From the NCBI GenBank assembly GCA_024291935.2, contig CM044310.1, positions 85,496,713-85,560,712 of the forward strand: DNA of 64,000 nt, in the 5' to 3' direction. Under the pieces are notes generated by a model. It saw only the letters and a list, made by a program, of their open reading frames with translations. It searched no databases and was not told the DNA's origin. The translations under genes were made by a program, and so were the position numbers. The stretch comes from Okapia johnstoni. Taxonomy: Eukaryota; Chordata; Mammalia; Artiodactyla; Giraffidae. Below, piece after piece: positions 43,311 through 54,844 of this stretch (position 1 is its first letter; each line of letters begins with the position of its first letter).

Positions 43311-44274
43311 GCTGAAGCTCCATTCTGTTACATATGACCAAAGAATTCTGACAGATTTAGAGGTTCCAGCAAGGAACACTCATATTTCTTTAGCTGGTAA
43401 CTGTGAAAAGTTGTTCTTTCACCATGGAGCTGTCTGCCAAGTCTGCTGCATCAGTCCAGGTGATCAGAATCATTCCTCTGACATCCAGTGATATCATTAC
43501 GTAGTAGGATTGAGTTTTACATGGGAAGTAGGTGGCCCTTTACCTTGCTGAATCTTAGGGCCCAATGCTGTAGCTGTTTTCATCAATGGAATGGGAGGGG
43601 CGAGGGGGGGGATCTCCTTGCTGCCAGAGACATGGCATGTTGCCTAATTTTCTGTTTAAAGTTACATTCCTGTTGGACTCTGTTCAGGTATGAATTTTGG
43701 TGCTTGTGTTCCGCTGTGGTGAACCTCCTTGGCCTTTCCTGCTCACCTTCATTCTCCCTCCACCTGTCAGTCTTCATTAGGTCATTTAAACAATGATTCA
43801 TTTTCTGTTCTGGCCCTTTTCTGCTTGGCTCTGCAACTGTGAGTTCAAGCCTTCACCCTGCACACACAGTTCCTAGGTAAGAGTTTATTGCAGGAAGACT
43901 TTGGGCAGGATTGAAATGATCGGAGAGTGGTTAGAATTATATTTCCAGGTAAAGGCAAGGATCAGAAGAGGTCTCAGGAGGGGTAGAGAGGTCCTCTTTG
44001 ACCCCTTCCTAAACTGTGTTGGTAGACTCTCATTCTCAGGAGTTGGGTGGGGTCCCCTCTACGACTCTGGGCCCTGATGGGTCACATCCTTTGCTGTGTT
44101 GTAAAGTCAGGTTCTACTATTGATGGCGTGAGCCACAGTATCAGTCATCAAGGCTTGTCAGTTTGAGTCCTATCCCCTTTGAAGTAGTCAAGCTTAGATC
44201 CTTTTGGGTAATCAGGCTAGCTAAGTCTGAGCCCTGGCTGAATTAATGTAAGAGTGTATGCTACTGGGCAGTGC
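43311..44274. other. Intron 8, mostly unique
   Basis: Contains a G-rich run at 43593-43611. Frames on both strands at 43488-43801 have no family. Confidence 0.5.
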
Positions 44275-44405
44275 CATGGGGAGCCTCAAGCTTCCTCTTC
44301 TGTAAAATGGGCGTGCTGAAAGCACTGCCCTACTGGGATTATGGTGAGATTTGTCCACAGTAGTAAGTGTAGTGTTTTGTACATTGCCTGGCATGTTTTC
44401 AGCAT
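44275..44405 (-). mobile_element. MIR SINE remnant
   Basis: 'cctcttctgtaaaatgggcg', 'gggattatggtgagatttg' and 'tgtacattgcctggcatg' follow a MIR-like order; orientation is uncertain. Confidence 0.55.
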
Positions 44406-44897
44406 TACTGTTTTGAACCTGTCCTCTTCTTTCATTCCTCCTGCCATCTGCTGATTCAGTGCCCCCTCACCTCTCACCTGAGTCATCCCTCCAGCTCCCG
44501 TAGGCCCTCAGCTTTATCTTATGGTTACATTTGCCCAGAATCCATGCTTTCCATTCAAGTCTCTGTTCAGGAGTCCCCTCAGAGTGGCCCTCCCCCCCCC
44601 CTCCTCCTTCTTTCTCTGCTTTCTTTTTCCTCTGAGCATTTATCTCCCTCTGAATGGATATCTAATACATGCCTCTGTTTCCTGTGCTAGAATTTTAAGC
44701 ATCTCGAGGCAGGGATTCTGTCTTTTCTTGTCTGTGTTCTCAGTGCCCACAGTGTGGGAGCGCGACTATTTGTTTTGCAAGTGAAGGTGCACATGCTTTG
44801 TGGGTGCAGGCTCTTCCTGAGTTGCCTCTTTTTGTACTTATGGTGCTTCATACACACATATATATAAAATATATATATATATATATTTAATTAAAAA
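44406..44897. other. Intron 8, unique, with (TA)n at 44860-44890
   Basis: No exon seen, although the text is pyrimidine-rich. A C-run lies at 44593-44602. Confidence 0.5.
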
Positions 44898-45236
44898 GAT
44901 TTTTTGGGGGGGCCATGTTATGTGGCATGCAGGATCTTAGTTTCCTGACCAGGGATTGAACCCACACCTCCTGCAATGGGGGGCTTCCCTGCTGGATCAG
45001 ACTGTAAAGAATCCACCTGCAATGCAGGAGATGTGGGTTTGATCCCTGGGTCAGGAAGCTCCCCTGGAGAAGGGAATGGCTACCTACTCCAGTATTCTTG
45101 CCTGGAGAATCCCATGGACAGAGGAGCCTGGTGGGCTACAGGCCATGGAGTCACAAAGAGTTGGACACGACTGAGCAACTAAGACTTTCCCCTGAATGGA
45201 AGTGGGGAGTCTTAACCACTGGACACCAGGGAAGCC
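44898..45236 (-). mobile_element. CHR-type SINE split by a Bov-tA SINE
   Basis: The antisense CHR body at 44898-44979 ('gcaggatcttagtttcctga', 'ccagggattgaacccacacc') resumes at 45190-45236 ('gagtcttaaccactggacac', 'cagggaagcc'). Confidence 0.9.
44980..45189 (+). mobile_element. Bov-tA SINE nested in CHR SINE
   Basis: Well-preserved sense copy from 'ggggcttccctgctggatca' to 'gactgagcaactaagacttt'. The borders show an imperfect duplication (cctgcaatgg / cctgaatgg). Confidence 0.93.
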
Positions 45237-45777
45237 TCTGTGATAATTGTTGAATGGCCTGCTGTCCCTTCTTCTTGGTTTAGTCCATTTTACAAACTCC
45301 TTTGTTTAAAAACATTCAATAATGATCCATTACCAACTGTCGAAAACTTTATCTTTTCAGCCTTTTCTGAAATGTGATTTCTTTGCATTCAAGGTCTTCA
45401 GCCTTAGGCTGTACATGAGAGACCCCCTGTGTGTCTTTTTAAGGACTTGAGCATGATGTCCAGGGACTTGGGTTCAACAGCTGTAGCTTTCAATCTTGGC
45501 TGCACATTTAAATCATGCAAGATTAACTTTTTAAAGTATCACGTGGGTGTTGGCTCCAGCAATACTGATTTAACTGTTCTAATCTGTGGTGCTTGTTGGA
45601 TTTCGGTGTGTGGCCAAGTTGCAATAGGTTTTAAAAACCTCACAAATGATTCTGATATGTATTCAGGGCTGAGAACGACTGTTCAACAGCTATCTGACCT
45701 CTCACCAAGTTCAGTTTGATCAAATGGATGAATACCTGGACATTTGAGCAAATTAAAAGGAAATGCTATCTCACTTT
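45237..45777. other. Intron 8, no recognisable element
   Basis: Unique-looking. 45429-45719 is an open frame without family. Confidence 0.5.
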
Positions 45778-45990
45778 GAAGTGAAGTGAAGTTGCTCAGT
45801 TGTGTCCGACTCTTTGCAACTCCATGGACTGTAGCCCACCAGGCTCCTCCGTCCATGGGAGTTTTGAGGCAAAAGTACTGGAGTGGGTTGCCATTTCCTT
45901 CTCCAGGGGATCTTCCTGACCCAGGGATCAAACCCAGGTCTCCCTCACTGCAGGCGGATTCTTTACCAGCTGAGCCAGCAGGGAAGCCCG
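45778..45990 (-). mobile_element. Bov-tA SINE
   Basis: Antisense copy with a (TGAAG) tail ('gaagtgaagtgaagttgctc') and head 'gagccagcagggaagcccg'. Confidence 0.93.
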
Positions 45991-46014
45991 GTGACTTTAA
46001 ACCAGGACAAATAT

Positions 46015-46068
46015 GTTGCCTCACTTTAAACATTTTTAAAGTTTAAAAATGTGTTGTCTCACTTTAAA
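46015..46068. repeat. Perfect 11-bp hairpin between direct repeats
   Basis: ACATTTTTAAA (46030-46040), one G, then its exact complement TTTAAAAATGT (46042-46052). The 16-mers gttgcctcactttaaa and gttgtctcactttaaa lie on either side, so hairpin and direct repeat overlap. Confidence 0.9.
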
Positions 46069-46445
46069 ACAACACAAATGTATTGAGTGCCTGTTGCATT
46101 TCCAAAATTCTTGGGAGGACTCAGAAGGGAAACAGCCATCTTTATAACTGGTATACAGGGTAGAAGAGGATGTCAACAAATGTACAAACAGAGCTATAAA
46201 AGCTTGGGAGATGGTGGGGGTGCATGTGGATGGGTAGGATTTTGGAGGTCTTCTTAATCAGCAGGGACTTCTGAATTGAGTCTTATGGAGTGGGGAGAAT
46301 TTCAGCAGGTGACAATGCCGATGGGGAGAGAGTAGACATCTCTCAAGGGAACAGCGCATGTAATGGTTGAGGTCAGGAAATGCAGTTTATAGTCAAGCTG
46401 CCTATAGTGGGGCTGGCAGTCCCCCAAAACTAGTCTCCTTCTCTG
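46069..46445. other. Intron 8, possible old L2 debris
   Basis: Purine-rich sequence similar in style to the antisense L2 stretches at 19.5 kb and 48 kb. Weak. Confidence 0.35.
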
Positions 46446-46769
46446 TGCTTAATTGCTCAGTCGTGTCCGACTCTTTGTGACCCCATAGACTGTAGCCTGC
46501 CAGGCTCCTCTGTCCGTGGGGATTCTCCAGGCAAGAATACTGGAGTGGGTTGCCACGCCCTCCTCCAGGGGATAGTCCCAACCCAAGGATTGAACCCAGG
46601 TCTCCTGCATTGCAGGCAGATTCTTTACTGTTTGAGCCACCAGGGAGGCTCAAGAATACTGGAGTGGGTAGCCTATCGCTTCTCCAGGGGATCTTCCTGA
46701 CCCAGAAATCGAACCGGGGTCTCCTGTATTGTAGGCAGGTTCTTCACCATCTGAGCCACCAGGGAAGCC
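46446..46769 (-). mobile_element. Dimeric Bov-tA SINE
   Basis: Antisense body followed by two tandem antisense heads ('gagccaccagggaggctcaa' and 'gagccaccagggaagcc'). Near-matching flanks AGTCTCCTTCT (46431) and AGTCTTCTTCT (46769) are probable target duplications with one mismatch. Confidence 0.93.
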
Positions 46770-46927
46770 AGTCTTCTTCTAGAGTTCTCTAACTCAGGAA
46801 ATGGTACCACTGCTCAGCTAGCTCTTCATGCAAGAAGTAGAGAAATCATCCTTGAGACTTACCCCTTTCCCACCCCACATATCCAATCTGAGAACTTGTA
46901 TTCCTGAAGTATCCACTTCTTTCTGCT

Positions 46928-47078
46928 GTGTGTGCTCAGTCACTCAGTCATGGCCGACTCTTCATGACCCCGTGGATTATGACCCGCCAGGCTCCACTGT
47001 CCATGGAATTCTCCATACAAGGATACTGGAATGGGTAGCCATTCTGTTCTCCAGGGGATCTTCCCTACCCAGGGATGT
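46928..47078 (-). mobile_element. Bov-tA SINE, head missing
   Basis: Antisense BovA part from 'gtgctcagtcactcagtcat' to 'cttccctacccagggatg'. The tRNA-like head is absent. Confidence 0.9.
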
Positions 47079-47689
47079 ATGGATTTACAATTAAGGGCAG
47101 TATTTTCAAATGCAATTTCCGAACATTTTGGCACTAGAAGCCATGCAGAATCTGGACAGTGTTTCAGCAGTGTCACTTAGAGGCCATTCGTTCTTATGCT
47201 TCTTGTGTCAATGCCCAGAGTCACCATCCAGCTTTGAAGGGACCAGAGGGTCTCCGGCCCAGGGTATCTTTGGCGCAGGTACAAGAATCCTCATGCTGAC
47301 TGACTTGAAATCTCCTGGTGAGAAGTGATTTGTTACCCTGATTAGAATGTAAACACTTGCTAGAGTTGAGTTTTGTCTCTCATGTGAGTTTTATTATAGC
47401 CTTCTGTGTTTATAAACATGTCTTGAGCATGAGGGAGAAATGTGATAACCTTTAAGCCCTCAAGAGAGTATCCATTTGTTTACTCTGAGGGCTGAAATTA
47501 AGATAACTTAGCATCCTTCTCTGAGAGTCCTGTATCCCTCTTGCTTTGACCAGCTGATGTGGGATGGTGCCCAGATTACCATTCCCTAATTGTTCTGCCC
47601 TCTTCTAGTAGACTCTGTAAAGTCTTTTGACGGATTACTTTTGTAGTCAGTTGGCATTTGCTGGAGGGGTGCAAAGTCCAGGTGAGATT
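47079..47689. other. Intron 8, no recognisable element
   Basis: Unique-looking sequence, no exon. Confidence 0.5.
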
Positions 47690-48234
47690 TCCGTTGAATC
47701 CAACAAACAGATACTGACTTTTTTAAGATTTAATGTGTCAGGCAATGGAGCAACTCAAGAGTTGCTATACTCATGGAGTTTACATGATTGTTAAGGAAAT
47801 GGACATACCCGCAAATAAGGCACTATGTGGGATGTCAAGTGAGAGGGAGAAACAGAGCACTGGGGGGGTGCCCAGAGCACATGAGTCAGATTGAGAAAGC
47901 TGGGGAAGGCTTCATGGAAGAGGAGTGTCCTTTTGATTGTACCTTGAAGAGTGAACTGACTTTGGATAGGCAGAATTTTCACAGGTGAAGAGGAGGGACA
48001 GGCCCCGTTTTCAGCAAGACCAGCAGCAGGCACAGGGGCTCAGTTCTAGACACCAGGGCGTGTCTGGAGAAACAATGTAGTATCTTGTCACTGGTGCTTC
48101 GGGGTCCTGTTTTGGGGCTGAAATGGAAGCGAGAGAGGTAGGCACCTAGGAACTAGACAACAAGTGAAAAGGAGAGAGCAGGACGATCTTATGAAGAGCG
48201 TTGAATGGCAGGCTTAGGAATTTGGCCTTAAAAA
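47690..48234 (-). mobile_element. Probable L2 LINE remnant
   Basis: 'caggcaatggagcaactcaa', 'gctggggaaggcttcatgga' and 'cttatgaagagcgttgaatg' resemble antisense L2 text and its usual flanks. Confidence 0.45.
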
Positions 48235-48555
48235 ATTATTTATTTATTTGGCTTCACTGGGTCTTTTTTTTAAATTAATTTATTTATTTTAATTGGAGGA
48301 TAAGTACTTTACAATATTGTGATGGTTGTTGCCACACATCAACATGAATCGGCCACAGGTATACATGTGTCCCCGGGTTGTAACTGTGGCACACAGGATC
48401 TTCGATCTTCATTGCAGCAGGTGGGATCTTTAGTTGGAGCCTGAGAGCTCTTTAGTTGAGGCCTGTGGGATCTAGTTCCCTGTCCAGGGATTGAACCTGG
48501 ACCCCCTGTATTGGGAGCATGGAGTCTTAGCCACTGGACCACCAGGGAAGTCCCA
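48235..48555 (-). mobile_element. CHR-type SINE split by an L1 3' end
   Basis: 'ttatttggcttcactgggtc' at the left continues at 48374 ('cgggttgtaactgtggcaca'), then 'ggccgtgtg'-like body text, 'ccagggattgaacctggacc' and 'accaccagggaagtccc'. Confidence 0.9.
48262..48373 (-). mobile_element. Artiodactyl L1 3' end nested in CHR SINE
   Basis: 'aaattaatttatttatttta', 'attggaggataagtacttta' and 'ccacacatcaacatgaatcg' are inserted in the T-rich tail side of the CHR SINE. The L1 is therefore younger than the SINE. Confidence 0.85.
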
Positions 48556-49610
48556 GCAATTTGGCCTTAAATCTGGAGATCATGGTGGGGGCTTGGTTTC
48601 AAAGATTTTTGAATAGCTTTCATTTTTCACAATTGTAACTGGCGCCAGCACAGTGGATGGATTATAGAAAGGAGAGGCTGGGGACAGGCAGACCTGTTGC
48701 AGATATTCTGGTGAGCAGTAATGAGGTTCCGAACCAGGGAGGGTGATGGAGAGAATAAGAAGAGGGATGAATTCCAGAGTTTTGCTTAGTTTTTAGAGAG
48801 GTACATAAGGCAGACTACAGTCAATAGGGTTGCAAAGACTCCACTTCAGTCACACGACTGAAGTGATTGAGCACACACAGATAGAACTTCGTAATTGGAT
48901 GTTAGTGATGAGAGATGAGGAAAAGTCATGGGAAATTTCACAAGATACCCAATCTTAGTTACTGGATGGATGAGGATACCGTTTACCAAGCTAAGGAACG
49001 GAAGACGAGGATATGAAGCACCATGTTGACTTTGAGGAGCCAGTGGAACTTCTGAGATGGTCTAGAAATCACAGAAGGTCTGGAGCTTGGTAGAGATGCC
49101 AGAAGCAAGTGTAGATGTGGGGGTTGGATTCATGTCTTCAGCAGGCATTCCTTCTATGCCTATCATGTGCCAGGCAGTGTTCTCCCATTTGTTCATCCGT
49201 GTTTGAAAGCCCCTAACGTGTGGCAGCCATCAACATGGAGACACAGCAGAAGGAAGTGCAGTGAGTGAGCAAGAAGGCAGTGAGGAAGTCAAAGAACATC
49301 ACAGGTGGAGTCTATTGATAGTATAAAGGTTAAGCATAGGAGATGGCAGAGAGCTGCAAAGAAAACCAGATGCAGGTGGTAGAATTGAAGGAGACGTCGT
49401 ATCAAGCCCCATGAGAGGTCAGTAGGGTCAAGAGGGACCCTACTGTTGAATTCAGCTTGGAAAATTCCAGTGGGATAGTAAGGGCAGAAGGACAAGGAGG
49501 GTGAAGACTGGTAGACCAGGCTGCACATTGTTGTGATGAGACCTGAGAAGAGATTTCACAGAGCAGCTCTGTCTTCCAGGGATGCTGTAGGTCAACCTGA
49601 GGGGCCTGAG
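48556..49610 (-). mobile_element. Probable L2 LINE remnants, with a SINE tail inside
   Basis: Purine-rich antisense L2-like text, for example 'ggcaggcttaggaatttgg' before and 'gaggtcagtagggtcaagag' within. A 70-bp Bov-tA tail piece at 48808-48880 ('ctacagtcaatagggttgca', 'acacgactgaagtgattgag') interrupts it. Confidence 0.45.
48808..48880 (+). mobile_element. Bov-tA 3' tail fragment
   Basis: Only the last ~70 bp of the element remain. An internal 'cttcagtcacacgactgaag' forms a small palindrome that the consensus tail lacks, so the tail has been rearranged. Confidence 0.75.
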
Positions 49611-50219
49611 AAGAGGCACGTTTTAGCCAGATGGGGACGCTGCAGTTAGCTGTCAGAATTCTTGAGTTCCTCCAGCCATCAGCCTGTAGACCTACTTGCC
49701 CAGTAGCTGACTAAATAAAGGCTGACCTGGAGCCATAAACATTTTAATTTGCCAAACCATTGTTGTATTCCAACGTAAATGGGAGACAGTTTAGCAATGC
49801 ATCTCCAAAATGACACTGGGTGCTGGCTCAGGCTTTTGCAATATATGTTGAAAATGAACATTGAACGCTGTGGCATAAAAAAACAGATTGTTGATTTTCG
49901 TGATTAATTTGGTCTCTAAGGCCAAGGAACATGTTCATGGCCACATATCAGTTGTGGTGATAGTTGTGGGGCAAAATGAAAAATCAATACTGAAACTACA
50001 GGGCTGTACTCTTAAAATCCAAGGTGTGTTTTGTTGCAAATCGCATGGAAGAAACTGACCCCCAAAGGGACAGACATACCTTTATTATTGTACAAATGTG
50101 TGTCCATGGTGGAAAACCCAAGGAAAGGGATTGGGTCTTATCAGAGTGTAGCTGGGGTGCTTGGAGAAGGTTCAGATGGTTGCGATTTCGAGTAAAATCT
50201 CACTTACAGGTCTATGTGT
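49611..50219. other. Intron 8, no recognisable element
   Basis: Unique-looking sequence. Confidence 0.5.
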
Positions 50220-50448
50220 GGACTTCCCAGGGGGCTCACTGTAAAGAATTTGCCTGTCAATGCAGGAGACACAGGACTCATGGGTTTGATCCCTGGGGCG
50301 GGAAGATCCCCTAGAGGAGGAAGGGGCAACCCACTCCAGTATTCTTGTCTGAAAACATCTCATGAACAGAGGAGCCTGGCAGGCTACAGTCCATGGAGTC
50401 ACAAAGAGACAGACATGACTGAGTGACTGAGCATACATACATACAGTT
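50220..50448 (+). mobile_element. Bov-tA SINE
   Basis: Sense copy from 'ggacttcccagggggctcac' to a tail ending 'catacatacatacag'. Contains an extra 'ggactcatg' in the tRNA-like part. Confidence 0.92.
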
Positions 50449-50992
50449 ACATGTGTCCTAAGGCAGCCTCAACTAGTAATCTCTAGAAGGCTGTGCAGAT
50501 GGGAGTCAGGATGCCTGGTTATGCTTTAGCCTCTGCTAATCACATGCTGCTGTCAGACAAGTCTCTTCCCTGCCCCAGTGTGTGTCTGTGGTTTTCTGTG
50601 TTAGGACTTCAGAGATGCTTGAAGTCCTCTGAAGAGATTGACATACTTGAGTGGGAAAGAAGCATCTTCCATTAGCATCATTATGAGTAAGACACCCAAG
50701 GGGCTTGTTTACATTTTCCATTCCTTCGAGTGGGAATAGCCTTCTTTTCTGTCAAGCCTGTGTTGTTTAAGTCTGTGTGTAGGGGATTCTTTTTGGTGTT
50801 TCGCCTTTTGTTTTGGCAGAAGTAGCCAATCCCCACTTGCTGTAGTGAAAGAATCATTACCTGCAGACTACATTAGACAAATAGAACATGAAGGGAAGAA
50901 CCCTGTATAGGTAGATGGGAATGTGAGAACCAGGAAATGACCTGCTCGTGGGGTCCGAACGTTGGCAACAGTCCCATGGCGAGAAGAAATCT
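50449..50992. other. Intron 8, no recognisable element
   Basis: Unique-looking sequence. Confidence 0.5.
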
Positions 50993-51193
50993 CAACATCC
51001 AGAAAAAAAAAAGCAAAAGTCTTAGTTGCTCAATCGTGTCTGACTCTTTGCAAACCTGTGGACTGTGCCTGCCAGACTCCTCTGTCCATGGAATTCTCCA
51101 GGGATGAATACTGAAATGGGTTGCCATTTCCTACTCAAGGAGATCTCCTTGACCCAGGGCTGATTCATTACCATCTGAGCCACCAACATCCAG
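50993..51193 (-). mobile_element. Bov-tA SINE with 10-bp target duplication
   Basis: Antisense copy with A-rich start (51003) and worn head ('accatctgagccac'). CAACATCCAG is exact at 50993-51002 and 51184-51193. Internal deletion near 51150-51165. Confidence 0.93.
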
Positions 51194-54100
51194 GTGAAGA
51201 TTCATTCTGTGATCCAACCTGCCATTTTTCTAAGCCAAGCTGGAATTAATGAAGTAGGTGCATGAGGCAGTTGAAATTTACTACCAACTTCTTGACCTAA
51301 TACCTTAGAAAGTTCTGTCCTTACAGATCAGGTCTCACATTGAGGCAGAAGAGTCAGATCCAGCTTAAAGAAAGGAGAGCTAGTGGAAATGCCCAGGGCG
51401 CCTTCCAGTGAACTGTACCCCTAGTGGCTCCTTTGACGTGCTTCTGTTCCATGCAACATGATTATTTGAGCGCTAAGGTTTGCGGCACACTGCCTTGATG
51501 TACAGGCTGAGGTGGTGATTTGTTTCTTTTCCCATCTCCTTTGCATTTCCTCATTTCAACTTAAGAAATGAATTGTGTGGCCTTTTATAATATAGAGATT
51601 AGCGCAGCCTTTTTAAAGTCCCTCTTCTGTGATCTCTCTTAGGAGTTGACTGTTTGCAAAAGAAACACTTCTGTCTTGTCAGAATGACAGTGATTACCCC
51701 ACAGTTTGGAAAATCTCCAGCAGCTTTTGTTCCCTGAAAAAAAAAAAAATGAACTTGATTTGATGAATAAAAAGTTGGGGGATTTGATGAGTCAGAGGGC
51801 AAGAAAATGTCCTCGTCTCCCATGAGGCTCTCAGAGTCATAGACAGCGAACATCAGGGAGAAAATAAACCTTAATCTCCCAAGGAAAAACCCTGGAGCAT
51901 GAAAGTGTTACCGCTAGAAATGCTGTAAATCTTGCAAACCATGTAGGTTTTCTGTTTGGGGCAACATCAAAGCCCAGCGACTTTTGAGATTAAAGTGTGT
52001 TTGACAAACAAAACTTTCCCCATGCTACACTCTTTATGAGATTTGGCCTGCCTCTTGCCTTTGTTTTACCTCCATGGGACTTCCTTTCTTCCTGAGATGT
52101 GGGAAGTCTCACCTCCTCAAATCTGGGGCAGGCTGCTACGGTTTGTGCCTTGAATGGCGGGTGCAGGCTCCAGCGGCAGGCCCTCCACTTTCCAGCATGT
52201 TCCCGCCCCCGCGGTGGCCCACGCCTTCTCCCCATCACTTCCCAGGGACCCTCTTACTTGTGGAAGAGTTTCAGAGTCTTCGCTGACTCTAAGAAGATCA
52301 AACAGCAGGAAGACAGTGGTTTCCCTCAGCTGAGACAAAGGAGTTTGTCTTTTACCTCAGAATTTCTCTTTCTTTTCAAACCGTCTTCCCCACTGTCTCA
52401 GAAGAAATGCTTGTGTATTTTTTGTTTGTCTGTTTTGTCCTGACCTGTTTCCGTGTCAGGGATGTCTCGGCGCTTTCTCTCTTGCAGACTGGAAATAGGT
52501 GATTCTGTTTTTGTGCAAAGAAAGTTATTTTTTGGGGAAATTATCACTTAACAGAAGAAAAACTTTCCTTCAGTAAGATCATTTTGGGGGGAAGTAGAGA
52601 GTGGTAAGATTTTGCTTTAAAAAAAAAAACAACAGAAACGCCCATGACTTTTAAAGGAGTTGGGTTGTCTCAAGTCACACATTCCAGCCTTCTGCCGAAG
52701 TCCCCTGGAAGGTCTGGTCTGCGGCTGCTCCTCAGCGTGGTCAGATCGCAAGTAGAGGACAGACTGGGGAGGCAAACGGCTTTAAGGGTAAACCCACAGC
52801 GTAAAAAAATCTCATTACTGGAAAAGCGCTTGTGTGGTTCAGGCTAGGTACTCCCAAGTGGAAGGATGGGGATGGTGAATGGTTAAGGGACTCACTAAAA
52901 TATCTTAAATTGTCTCCGTTAAACACGTAGTGTCCTTAGAGGTCACACAGAGCCGAAACGTGAACAGCTGTACAACAAGCATCTGAGATTGTTTTTAATT
53001 GTGTCCCCTTTCTCGAACAGCAGTAATTCTTGTTGATACTGTCAAGAACCTTTCCACTGAGCACAAGCACACCATACTTGAAGGTCAAATGCTTAACCCT
53101 CTGCATGGTTACAATGAAAACGGACCCCTTTGTTTTCATTAATGTGTCCCCCAGCCGGGCACACGGGGAGAATGGGGGCCTCAGGCGCTCACCAAGCTGA
53201 AGTAACTTATTGTCTGAGCGCCACAAAGAGAGCATATTTTCGTTTTCATCCAACAGTTGCTTCGCCTTTGCCTGTGCAGCCAACCACGAGACAGTACGGC
53301 CATTTATCAATGGGCAGAATTTTTGGGTACCATTTTGTTCCTCTGACCTGTGTTACTTTTTAACTGACCCGACCAAATTGCTTAAAAATTTTCCCTTTTC
53401 TGCTGTCAGTGTTTAAAGCTGCTTAATGTCTCTGGAAGTGATCCACGCACCACCCCCCCACCCCGCCCACCGCTTTTTTAAAACACTTTACATTCCTGTT
53501 TACCACCACACCTGTCACTGTAGCGAACCATGAAATCACAAATGTTATGCAGCTCTTAGTGACCAATAATACTTTATTAAATATAAAGAGCATCTCTTAT
53601 ACTCTGATACTCTGATGCCAGGGTGGTGTATGAAGGTAAGTGGGCTGATGATCTACATATATTTATTTGTCGGGAGCCAATAAGGAAAGTAGGTTGGTGT
53701 GTTTATTTGTTTGTTTGGTAAAAAGAAATCTCTCTTTTTTTCTTTTTGCTACTCCTTAAGAGTTAAACCAAAGGGGCCAGTTCAGCAAACATTAAATATG
53801 AGCCTCAAACATGAAGGCTGCATTGTTACTGAAACAAAAATGCCGCAGCAGGTGGTAGACTTGAACAGGAGGGAGGAGGAGGTTCAGTTGTTGCCCATTT
53901 TTCTAATCCTTTCAGAAAACCCATTGTCTAAACCCCAAAGTTAAAGTGTCCTGGTTCAGTCTCACGGAGACAGTTTCGACATGAAAGGACCATGCACACC
54001 ACGGGTTTTCTACAACAGTTTAATCTCCGGGTATGGAATGTATCACCACTAAACAAGCCAGGAGAGGCAATTATCTCTATGAGATGAGCCAATAATATCT

Positions 54101-54477
54101 GCTTATCAAAGCATAAAACTGTCCTGAGTGCAGCCAGTTAGTTAAGTAGGAATTCATGCCAACAGCAGTAGTATTAGCAGCTTTTAGATTGTATCACTCA
54201 AGACAGAAATGTGGTTTCTGTTGTCTTTGGGGCTTTCAAAGGAACTTTGTGGTGACCACATTACCTTTATAAAAGCTCAGGTGAAACCCCGCTTATGTGT
54301 TTATATACACCCCTGTATGTGTTCATATCAAAGTGTTTCATGGAGGGGATAGTTTTTAAAAGATATCAGTAACTGAAGTTGAAATAATTGCTTTCTTTCC
54401 CCCAAGATGAATGAAATATAGTTTCTAGCTTTAGAATCAGAGTTCATTATATAGGAGGCGCTGAAACATGAGTTAGG
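51194..54477. other. Intron 8, 3.3-kb block without recognisable transposons
   Basis: No retroelement or exon recognised. It includes a locally CpG-containing, GC-rich part (52100-52260), a C-rich part (53448-53472), and candidate regulatory sequence at 53120-53420 and 53950-54260. The antisense 124-residue open frame at 52936-53310 has no start or splice context and no known domain. Confidence 0.5.
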
Positions 54478-54768
54478 GACTTGCCTGGCGGTCCAGTGGT
54501 TAAGAGTCCACCTTCCAATGCAGGGGTTCTATTCCTGGTCAGGGAACTAAGATCCCACATACCGTCGGGCACCTAAGCTCTCCTGCTGCAACTAGGGAAG
54601 CCTGCCCACCACAACTACTGAGCCCACGTGCTCTAGAGCCTGTGTGCCACCACTTGAGAAGCCCATGTGCCACAACAGAGAGCACACATGCCACAACAAA
54701 GACCCAGTGCAGCCAAAAATAAATGAAAAATAAACCTTTTTTAACAAAATAAAAAATGAGTTAAAGGG
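54478..54768 (+). mobile_element. CHR-type tRNA SINE, long form
   Basis: 'gacttgcctggcggtccagt', 'ggttaagagtccaccttcc', then 'cctgcccaccacaactactg', 'tgtgccaccacttgagaagc', 'aaagacccagtgcagcc' and an A-rich tail. ATGAGTTA occurs at both ends (54469 and about 54758). Confidence 0.92.
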
Positions 54769-54844
54769 CAAAGGCGGGCTCCTAGACTGATTCCCATTGT
54801 TGCTCCTGCTGCAGGGTGTGAAGTTGCCCATTTGTGTGCAGAGT

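Noticed and set aside
52936..53310. 124-residue antisense open frame
   Set aside because: No recognisable domain, no promoter or splice context and no codon pattern. Long frames arise by chance in less AT-rich intron sequence.
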